Shown: one piece after another, positions 1 through 4,679 of the stretch
Layout: each line of letters begins with the position of its first letter
Numbering within the stretch: the first letter of the stretch is position 1
NCBI GenBank assembly: GCA_024648655.1
Contig: JAGGDZ010000304.1
Location: forward strand, 1-6,638
Origin: Chloroflexota bacterium
GTDB lineage: Bacteria > Chloroflexota > Dehalococcoidia > Lucifugimonadales > JADFKI01
Direction: 5' to 3'
DNA length: 6,638 nt
The notes under the pieces: model-generated
What the model was told of the DNA's origin: nothing
Database searches by the model: none
Seen by the model: the letters and a program-made list of their open reading frames with translations, nothing else
Made by a program: the position numbers and the translations under genes

Positions 1-130
1 CTATCTCCTCTGTAAAGGTTTTTCGACTTTGCACAAGTCCCCGCAGGGACGCCAAGCCGAATCATGCTGGATTATCCCAAAATAGTATGCAAACTATAGC
101 CAATAACCATAAAAAAGGCAACCCTGCGAA
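1..130. other. Non-coding flank left of the IS relic
   Basis: No convincing gene is visible here. The stretch holds three short perfect inverted repeats with 5-bp stems: GACTT/AAGTC (25-39), GTCCC/GGGAC (37-50) and ATAGT/ACTAT (82-97). The first two share bases 37-39, so only one could form at a time. None is followed by a T-run on either strand, so none looks like an intrinsic terminator. Stems this short are expected by chance in 130 bp, and I assign no function. Confidence 0.4.
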
Positions 131-150
131 TTGCGTCAAAATAAAAGTTA
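131..150 (+). repeat. Left terminal inverted repeat of IS relic
   Basis: This 20-bp end begins TTGCGTCAAAA. Aligned with the reverse complement of 583-603, it matches at 18 of 20 positions with one single-base gap in the A-run. It lies 47 bp before the transposase start codon, as expected for an IS left end. Confidence 0.8.
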
Positions 151-454
151 CCCTGGCGGGTATCGTTGCTTCAAAAGTCGTGTTACCGGAGAGAGACATG
201 AGGAGAAGCAGCGTGAAGGAGTACACAGATGCGATGAAGAGTCGCTATCTTGTAGCGGGAAGGACGCAGAAAGGACAACTTTTGGACGAGTTCGTGGAGG
301 TGACGGGCTATCATCGCAAGTCGGCGGTGCGCGTCTTATCGGGCAGTGGTCCGGCAGAGAGTGGGTGGCGCGGTGGATGTGATGTCCCGTCTGCTGCCGT
401 TCCCACTTGTGGGGCTGGACTCGGATAATGGCTCGGAGTTCATAAACCATCATC

Positions 455-484
455 TGTATCGCTACTGCGTGTATCGCTACTGTG
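455..484 (+). repeat. 15-bp tandem duplication in dead transposase
   Basis: TGTATCGCTACTGCG (455-469) is followed directly by TGTATCGCTACTGTG (470-484), matching at 14 of 15 bases. It duplicates five codons and turns the expected YRYCESK into a stuttered YRYCVYRYCESK without changing frame. Confidence 0.85.
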
Positions 485-515
485 AAAGCAAGGGCATCAC
501 CTTCACGCGCTCTCG

Positions 516-541
516 CCCGTACAGGAAGCCCGTACAGGAAG
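516..541 (+). repeat. 13-bp tandem duplication in dead transposase
   Basis: CCCGTACAGGAAG occurs twice back to back (516-528 and 529-541), without mismatch. Thirteen bases is not a multiple of three, so it shifts the frame right after the conserved SRPYRK segment and separates it from VEQKN. Confidence 0.9.
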
Positions 542-582
542 AACTACAACGCGCAATGTGGAGCAGAAGAACTGCCCTTCGG

Positions 583-603
583 TAACACTTATTTTTGACG
601 CAA
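583..603 (-). repeat. Right terminal inverted repeat of IS relic
   Basis: Read on the minus strand, this 21-bp end begins TTGCGTCAAAAA and matches the left end at 18 of 20 aligned bases. It starts only 7 bp after the last recognisable transposase codon (575), so the C-terminal part of the transposase gene was deleted up to the repeat. Confidence 0.8.
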
Positions 604-741
604 CGGGGAACCGTACAGACTGGTAACCGTCCCAAGTATGGTGTGGAGTTTCGGAAGGTTGACTTAGCCCTTCGCCCCGTATTATCGCTGTTCCCTCGTA
701 ATTCCGCATCAAGTTTTTCTGCCCGCTCACGTTCATTATAT
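604..741. other. Non-coding spacer between IS relic and operon promoter
   Basis: I recognise no gene here. A 107-codon minus-strand reading frame (800 to 477) crosses the stretch and its start reads plausibly (IYLIEDWTVKYNERERAEKL), but it runs through the IS right end into transposase sequence, so it cannot be an intact gene. A remnant of an older gene cut by the IS insertion is possible but unsupported. The hexamer AACCGT occurs twice (609-614 and 625-630); no terminator-like hairpin with a T-run is evident. Confidence 0.35.
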
Positions 742-771
742 TTGACCGTCCAATCCTCAATCAGGTATATT
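742..771 (+). promoter_or_regulatory. Candidate sigma70-type promoter of the transporter operon
   Basis: TTGACC at 742-747 matches the -35 consensus at five of six bases. TATATT at 766-771 matches the -10 consensus TATAAT at five of six. The spacer is 18 bp, within the usual range. Transcription would start near 778, giving a leader of about 85 nt before the first gene. It is the best consensus pair I found between the IS relic and the lipoprotein gene. Consensus matches alone can be fortuitous in AT-rich intergenic DNA. Confidence 0.5.
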
Positions 772-783
772 AGGCAGCGAAAT

Positions 784-815
784 TGAATGCGAGCGTTCAC
801 TTACTTATTGAACGC
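784..815 (+). promoter_or_regulatory. Cluster of three TGAAYGC half-sites (possible operator or leader hairpin)
   Basis: TGAATGC (784-790), GCGTTCA (793-799, inverted copy) and TGAACGC (809-815) occur within 32 bp. The first pair forms a 16-bp imperfect palindrome with a 2-bp spacer. The second pair is a perfect 7-bp inverted repeat with a 9-nt loop. The cluster begins a few bases after the predicted transcription start, where a repressor could block initiation or early elongation. In RNA, the second pair could also fold as a hairpin. I cannot name a regulator, and none is encoded in the window. Confidence 0.4.
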
Positions 816-851
816 CGTCTAATACAAAAACAGAATGTACGAGGATTTCGG

Positions 852-858
852 AAAGGAG
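852..858 (+). promoter_or_regulatory. Shine-Dalgarno sequence that fixes the lipoprotein start
   Basis: AAAGGAG lies 5 nt before the ATG at 864. It decides for this start over the in-frame TTG at 783, which has no comparable site and would put a charged, non-signal sequence before the signal peptide. Confidence 0.85.
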
Positions 859-863
859 AAAGT

Positions 864-2696
864 ATGCTATCAATTCGAGGTGCGACAAAACGCCTTGTCG
901 CAATTACAGCTCTTGTGTCGATATTCGTGCTGGCGACTGTTGCCTGTGCGGGAGAAACTCAAGTAGTCGAAAAAGTCGTTGAGGTTGAAGTCGAGAAGGT
1001 AGTCGAAAAAGAGGTCCCTGTCGAGGTACTGAAAGAGGTCCAGGTAGAGGTGGAGAAGGAAGTGCCCGTTGAGGTGGTGAAGGAGGTTGAGGTCGAAGTT
1101 GAAAAAGAGGTGGAGGTGGTGAAAGAGGTGGAGGTAATCAAGGAAGTCGAAGTCGAGAAGCTTGTGCAGGTAGAGGTTACCGCCGTACCATCGCTGCCAA
1201 ATCTGGAGCCACAGTACGGTGGCACGCTTCGCATCGGCTATCTCGACCAGGGGACGCTAGACCCCATGCTCGCCGGCCTGTCGCAGGCACAGTCGCCTTA
1301 TGGCGAAATCGCTTACGATAGCATAGTTATGTACTGGTACGATGGCGAAGTTACCCCATGGGCGGTGGAGTCTTGGACATCGAGCGATGACCTGTCGCAG
1401 TACACCTTCAAGGTGCGCGACGGCATCAACTTCCACAGCGGAGGTGCGCTCACATCATCCGACATAAAGTACACGCTCGACCGCATCCGCGCGGAGGATT
1501 CGGCATCGCCTCTGAAGGGACAGATTTCCTATATAGACACAATCGACACGCCGGACGCAAGCACGGTCGTCCTCAACCTAGGCGAACCCAACGCCTTCCT
1601 GATGGGCGACATGACCGACTACCATGCGCGCATAGTGCCTAACGGCGTTGGCGGCGAGGCGCTTACGAATGCCGAGCACGGCTCCGGTCCTTATATCCTG
1701 ACATCGCACAATCCGACCGAACGCTCCACATTCGAGAAGTACACCGACTACTGGCGCGATGGCAGGCCTTATGCCGACGAGGTTGTCTTCTTCTACATAC
1801 CGGAACAGATTACGCGCATCGAGGCTATCAAGACGGGTGCGCTGGATGTGGTGCCCACTCCACCAATCGCCTCATTGGGCGCATTCGCGGGCAATCCCGA
1901 AATTCGCATTTCGGAGACGCCTTCGGCGGGTGTGGTCGTGATCGACATGCATACCTCATACTCCCATCTTCAAGGCGTAGATGGCTGGGACAAGTTCCAG
2001 GGCTTGGCAGACCCGATATTTGCGGACAAAAACCTGCGAAAAGCCATGCAGTACGCTGTTGACCGCGATTTCATAGTGCAGGCGGCGCAGTTTGGGCGCG
2101 GCTCTCCCGCCAACGACCATCCCGTCGGCGTCAACGACCAGTATTACTGGGACGAGCAGCCCATCATCAAGCAGGATATCGAAAGAGCGAAGCAGTACCT
2201 CGCCGACGCAGGCTATCCGGACGGCATCGATGTTACGCTGAACACTGCCGACATCGGCTTCCAGCTGGAGGCTGCGCTGGCGTTCAAGGAGTCCGTAGCC
2301 GCGACAGGCATCAATGTGGAAATCGCCACGCACGACACGTCCGCATACTGGGAGGCACAGTGGATTCCCTGCTGCCCGTTCGTAACGAGCAACTGGGGCG
2401 GCAGGCCCGCCAACGCCGCGATAGATGTGCAGCTAAGAGGCGGCACGGTCTGGAATGAGTCCTTCTACAACAACTCGCGTCTCGACGAACTGCTCGACCT
2501 TGCCGCCGCATCGCCCGACTTGAACGAGCGCAAAGAGTATTTCCGCGAGATGCAGGAAATACTCATTGAGGATGTCCCCGTTCTCTACCTGGCATACTCA
2601 CCTGTCATTTGGGCACACCGAGACAATGTCGGAGGCGTCCAAGCGCACGCGGCGCTCGCGCACTGGCTGATAGAAGAGTGGTGGCTGCAGCAGTAG
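864..2696 (+). CDS. Family 5 ABC transporter substrate-binding lipoprotein (SBP_bac_5)
   Basis: This 610-residue extracytoplasmic binding protein captures solute, probably peptide, and delivers it to the permeases encoded downstream. Residues 1-27 form a signal peptide (basic KR at 9-10, then a hydrophobic run LVAITALVSIFVLATVA) ending at Cys28, the likely lipidated residue. The lipobox TVAC is slightly atypical, with Thr at -3. Residues 34-105 are a Val/Glu/Lys-rich stalk. The SBP_bac_5 domain runs from about Y118 (YGGTLRIG) to near the end. Family hallmarks are FKVRDGINFHSGGALTSSD (182-200), GSGPYIL (273-279), RKAMQYAVDR (392-401) and RAKQYLADAGYPDG (441-454). W500 is followed closely by vicinal cysteines C503-C504. 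The protein is longer than typical members (about 500-550 residues) mainly because of the stalk. It is first in the operon and has the strongest ribosome binding site. Family assignment is firm; the ligand is unknown. Confidence 0.93.
   Translation: MLSIRGATKRLVAITALVSIFVLATVACAGETQVVEKVVEVEVEKVVEKEVPVEVLKEVQVEVEKEVPVEVVKEVEVEVEKEVEVVKEVEVIKEVEVEKLVQVEVTAVPSLPNLEPQYGGTLRIGYLDQGTLDPMLAGLSQAQSPYGEIAYDSIVMYWYDGEVTPWAVESWTSSDDLSQYTFKVRDGINFHSGGALTSSDIKYTLDRIRAEDSASPLKGQISYIDTIDTPDASTVVLNLGEPNAFLMGDMTDYHARIVPNGVGGEALTNAEHGSGPYILTSHNPTERSTFEKYTDYWRDGRPYADEVVFFYIPEQITRIEAIKTGALDVVPTPPIASLGAFAGNPEIRISETPSAGVVVIDMHTSYSHLQGVDGWDKFQGLADPIFADKNLRKAMQYAVDRDFIVQAAQFGRGSPANDHPVGVNDQYYWDEQPIIKQDIERAKQYLADAGYPDGIDVTLNTADIGFQLEAALAFKESVAATGINVEIATHDTSAYWEAQWIPCCPFVTSNWGGRPANAAIDVQLRGGTVWNESFYNNSRLDELLDLAAASPDLNERKEYFREMQEILIEDVPVLYLAYSPVIWAHRDNVGGVQAHAALAHWLIEEWWLQQ
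963..1178 (+). repeat. Val/Glu/Lys periodic stalk of the binding lipoprotein
   Basis: Residues 34-105 of the lipoprotein contain 65 Val, Glu or Lys out of 72. From K49 on, there are four 8-residue units each beginning KEV (49-80), then four 6-residue units, three beginning KEV and the last KLV (81-104). Throughout 49-105 every odd position is Val or Lys, and even positions are mostly Glu with some Pro, Gln, Leu, Val or Ile. Such two-residue alternation suits an extended or beta-strand-like spacer better than a heptad coiled coil. It probably lifts the binding domain away from the membrane anchor; this role is inferred. The repetitive DNA could change length by slippage. Confidence 0.85.
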
Positions 2697-2713
2697 CGGT
2701 GCAGCAGCGGCGG
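2686..2713 (+). repeat. 14-bp imperfect tandem duplication over the lipoprotein stop codon
   Basis: TGCAGCAGTAGCGG (2686-2699) is followed directly by TGCAGCAGCGGCGG (2700-2713), with 12 of 14 bases matching. The TAG stop of the lipoprotein (2694-2696) lies at the two mismatched positions plus one. This looks like a small slippage duplication. Confidence 0.6.
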
Positions 2714-2805
2714 CCGCGTGGCATGCGATGCTTGCCCCACCCATCGAAAGAAGGCAGCGCGGAATACCAGTATTACGAAATACGTAACCCAAACACGGAG
2801 ACGGC
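2697..2805 (+). other. Intercistronic gap between binding protein and first permease
   Basis: This 109-bp gap is the only sizeable spacer in the operon. It is GC-rich at its start, then contains two small potential hairpins: GCAT/ATGC (2721-2731), with flanking GTGG (2718-2721) and CCAC (2737-2740), and GTATT/AATAC (2770-2783, 4-nt loop). Neither is followed by a T-run, so a full terminator is unlikely. Stem-loops after a binding-protein gene often protect its mRNA or reduce downstream expression, but that role is speculative here. GGAG at 2797-2800, 5 nt before the next ATG, is the ribosome binding site of the permease gene. Confidence 0.4.
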
Positions 2806-3747
2806 ATGGCTAGATTTCTCATAGTAAGGCTCGCGTTAATCATCGTGACCCTGCTCGCCGTCTCCGTTGCAATCTTCTCGCTCATCGAGTTCGCGCCCGG
2901 CGACGCCGCGACAGTCATTCTGGGGCAGGGCGCCACCCCGGAGAACACAAAGGCGCTCCGAGAGCGCCTCGGATTGGACAAGCCTCCGCACGAGCGCTAC
3001 CTGTCATGGATAATGGGCGCCGTGCAAGGCAATCTCGGCACCGCCGCATCCGGCAAGGAAATCTCAGGCATAGTCCCCGGTCGGCTATTTAATTCAGCGC
3101 TGCTCGCCGTCGGCGCGTTCCTGATATCCGTCCCTCTTGGGCTGGCAATGGGCGTCATCGTCGGCGTCAAGTCCGACACCCTGCTCGACCGCTTTTTAAC
3201 GCTAGGGGGGCTTGTCACCATATCGCTGCCGGAGTTCGTCACAGGCATCGTGCTTGTGCTCGTACTATCATCCACTCTCGGATGGCTGCCGTCTTCGAGT
3301 ATTATGCTCCCCGGCGAAACCATAATCGGCAACCCTCAAGTCCTTGTGATGCCCATCCTCACAGTCACGGGCGCGCTATTCGCTTACATCTTGAGGATGG
3401 CGCGCGCTAACGTGATCGAAGTTATGGGAAGCAACTATGTGCGCACGGCAATCCTGAAAGGCTTGCCCATGCGCACGGTGGTCATACGACACGTCCTGCC
3501 CAATGCCATGCTTCCCACCATAACCGTAATTGCGAACAACGTCGGCTGGCTCTTCGGCGGACTCATAATAGTCGAAAACCTCTTCGCCTACCCGGGCATG
3601 GGCGGCCTGCTCATTCAGGCAATCAACGCCCGCGACATCCGCCTGCTGCAATCCACCGCCATGGTAATTGCCGCCGTTTACGCATTCAGCAACCTAGCAG
3701 CCGATCTCACATACGGCTGGCTCAATCCCAGAGTGAGGTTGGCATAA
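2806..3747 (+). CDS. ABC transporter permease, DppB/OppB type
   Basis: This 313-residue inner-membrane protein is one of two channel-forming subunits of the importer, normal in length for the family. It begins MARFLIVRLALIIVTLL, the first membrane helix (about 9-29). The large periplasmic segment typical of DppB/OppB follows, with FAPGDAATVILG (29-40) and LRERLGLDKPPHERYLSWI (51-69). Further hydrophobic segments lie near 98-120, 132-155, 180-200, 236-258 and 282-304, giving the usual six. The EAA-type coupling loop that docks on the ATPase is YVRTAILKGLPMRTVVIRHV plus LPN (211-233). The C-terminus, DLTYGWLNPRVRLA, matches the family ending (D-x-x-Y-x-x-x-D/N-P-R). The ATG at 2806 is preceded by GGAG at 2797-2800. 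Its stop overlaps the next start by one base (TAATG), suggesting translational coupling. Confidence 0.95.
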   Translation: MARFLIVRLALIIVTLLAVSVAIFSLIEFAPGDAATVILGQGATPENTKALRERLGLDKPPHERYLSWIMGAVQGNLGTAASGKEISGIVPGRLFNSALLAVGAFLISVPLGLAMGVIVGVKSDTLLDRFLTLGGLVTISLPEFVTGIVLVLVLSSTLGWLPSSSIMLPGETIIGNPQVLVMPILTVTGALFAYILRMARANVIEVMGSNYVRTAILKGLPMRTVVIRHVLPNAMLPTITVIANNVGWLFGGLIIVENLFAYPGMGGLLIQAINARDIRLLQSTAMVIAAVYAFSNLAADLTYGWLNPRVRLA

Positions 3748-4676
3748 TGGCAGTCCGAGAATCCACCCTTCCGTCTGAATTCGAAAGTGGTCGCCCGTCC
3801 GCTGCTATCCGGGCAAAAGACGCCGTGGTGAATGGCATCACGCTCATCCTCCGCACCAATACGGGGCGAGTAGCCTTCGCCATTGTCCTCGTTCATGTCA
3901 TCGTGGCGATCACAGGTCCCTGGATAACCCCCTACCCACCCACCGAGTACGATCTGCCTAACCGCTTCACCGGCCCCAGCGCAGAACACTGGCTTGGAAC
4001 GGACGACAAAGGGCGCGATGTGCTGAGTCGAGTGCTTGCAGGTTCTCGCTCTATCGTATGGATCGCCACGTTCGGCACGATACTCGGTGTTACACTAGGC
4101 ACCATCGTCGGTGTAACCAGCGGCTACTTCGGCGGTAAGGCGGACCAAATAATCATGCGCTTCGTGGACTGGTTTCTCGCCATTCCGTCCCTGCTTCTCG
4201 CCATACTTGTAATCAACATGAGCAGGCAGAGATTCAGCGATCTGGACGAGGCGTGGCTCGTAATACTTACGATTGGCATATCGTTCATGCCGAACAACAG
4301 TCGCGTCATCCGCAGCGCCGCCCTTGCGATCAAGCCGCTCGAATTCGTGCAGAGCGCAAGGCTCAGAGGCGAACCTACGATATACATCATGTTCCGCGAA
4401 ATACTGCCAAACGTCCTGCCGGTAGTCGCGGTTGAAGCCGCGATACGCCTAAGCTTCGCGCTTCTGCTTACCGCCGGACTCGGCTTCCTTGGGCTGGGCG
4501 TTCAGCCCCCCTCATCCGACTGGGGCTTGATGGTTAGTGAGAACTTCCGCCATATCGGACAGGTTCCGCTTGCCGCCCTCGCGCCCGGTCTGGCGATGGC
4601 GTCCTTGGTCGTGGGCATAAACTTGCTTGCCGACGGCATCCGACAGGCGCAGAACCTGCCCGAAACCGGAGGATGA
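3747..4676 (+). CDS. ABC transporter permease, DppC/OppC type
   Basis: This 309-residue protein is the second channel subunit and would pair with the DppB-like permease. A cytoplasmic N-terminal tail of about 40 residues precedes the first helix (about 41-60). The family signature HWLGTDDKGRDVLSRVLAGS (81-100) follows. More hydrophobic segments lie near 104-125, 140-157, 168-184, 225-250 and 276-297. The EAA-type coupling loop is FVQSARLRGEPTIYIMFREI plus LPN (200-222), and the conserved GLGFLGLGVQPPSSDWGLM stretch spans 244-262. The C-terminal ILLADG-like segment is present (INLLADGIRQ, 291-300), but the protein ends AQNLPETGG and lacks the LDPR-type ending common in DppC. GTGAGG at 3733-3738, inside the preceding gene, is the likely ribosome binding site, 8 nt before the ATG. 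Confidence 0.95.
   Translation: MAVRESTLPSEFESGRPSAAIRAKDAVVNGITLILRTNTGRVAFAIVLVHVIVAITGPWITPYPPTEYDLPNRFTGPSAEHWLGTDDKGRDVLSRVLAGSRSIVWIATFGTILGVTLGTIVGVTSGYFGGKADQIIMRFVDWFLAIPSLLLAILVINMSRQRFSDLDEAWLVILTIGISFMPNNSRVIRSAALAIKPLEFVQSARLRGEPTIYIMFREILPNVLPVVAVEAAIRLSFALLLTAGLGFLGLGVQPPSSDWGLMVSENFRHIGQVPLAALAPGLAMASLVVGINLLADGIRQAQNLPETGG
4668..4672 (+). promoter_or_regulatory. Shine-Dalgarno sequence that fixes the ATPase start
   Basis: GGAGG lies within the last codons of the DppC-like gene, 7 nt before the ATG at 4680. ATGs at 4673 and 4676 are closer but are in another frame from the ATPase, so 4680 is the start. Confidence 0.8.
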
Positions 4677-4679
4677 TGC

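Larger units (their letters stand above)
198..575 (+). pseudogene. DDE (integrase-core) transposase, broken remnant
   Basis: An intact copy would catalyse cut-and-paste transposition of the surrounding element. The ATG at 198 is preceded by GGAGAG and opens MRRSSVKEYTDAMKSRYL, running into DEFVEVTGYHRKSAVRVL, a typical N-terminal helix-turn-helix region of these transposases (198 to about 335). The reading frame then changes and the next recognisable part is the catalytic core, PLVGLDSDNGSEFINHHLYR, with the second catalytic Asp at 424-426 (D of DNG). The third catalytic residue is the Glu of VEQKN (558-572, Glu at 561-563), in yet another frame. The first catalytic Asp and everything after VEQKN are missing. 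Two tandem duplications and one extra base explain the frame damage between D and E; removing them gives exactly 35 residues between these two, the canonical D35E spacing. Upstream in-frame ATG at 87 lies outside the element and is not the start. Confidence 0.85.
131..603 (+). mobile_element. Decayed, internally deleted insertion sequence (MITE-like remnant)
   Basis: The 473-bp element is bounded by imperfect terminal inverted repeats, both beginning TTGCGTCAAAA at their outer ends (131-150 and the complement of 583-603). Between them lie fragments of a DDE transposase: an N-terminal piece and the second-D-to-E part of the catalytic core, with the central part and C-terminus deleted. An intact element of this kind would carry a transposase of several hundred codons, so most of the original sequence is gone. 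No clear target-site duplication is seen: the bases just left of 131 (CTGCGAA) and just right of 603 (CGGGGAA) do not form a convincing direct repeat. It cannot encode its own transposase, but the ends might still be mobilised in trans by an intact relative. The family (IS481-, IS3- or IS1202-like) cannot be fixed by eye. Confidence 0.8.

Noticed and set aside
25..50. Overlapping hairpins as a terminator or attenuator
   Set aside because: Stems are only 5 bp, there is no T-run on either strand, and no adjacent gene is known in the window.
87..197. ATG at 87 as the transposase start
   Set aside because: It lies outside the left terminal inverted repeat (131-150). The ATG at 198 has GGAGAG upstream and begins the family-like N-terminus.
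783..863. In-frame TTG at 783 as an upstream start of the binding lipoprotein
   Set aside because: It has no Shine-Dalgarno sequence, overlaps the half-site cluster, and would place 27 charged residues ahead of a normal lipoprotein signal peptide. The ATG at 864 has AAAGGAG 5 nt upstream.
963..1178. CRISPR-like or other non-coding direct repeat array
   Set aside because: The repeats have no unique spacers of constant length and are fully explained as codons of the lipoprotein stalk.
959..1234. Minus-strand 91-codon frame rich in Ser and Thr
   Set aside because: It is the mirror of the Val/Glu/Lys stalk codons, and its repetitive composition follows from the coding strand.
2721..2783. Intrinsic terminator after the lipoprotein gene
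   Set aside because: The hairpins are weak and lack a following T-run. The permease genes appear to depend on read-through, because no good promoter is seen in the gap.
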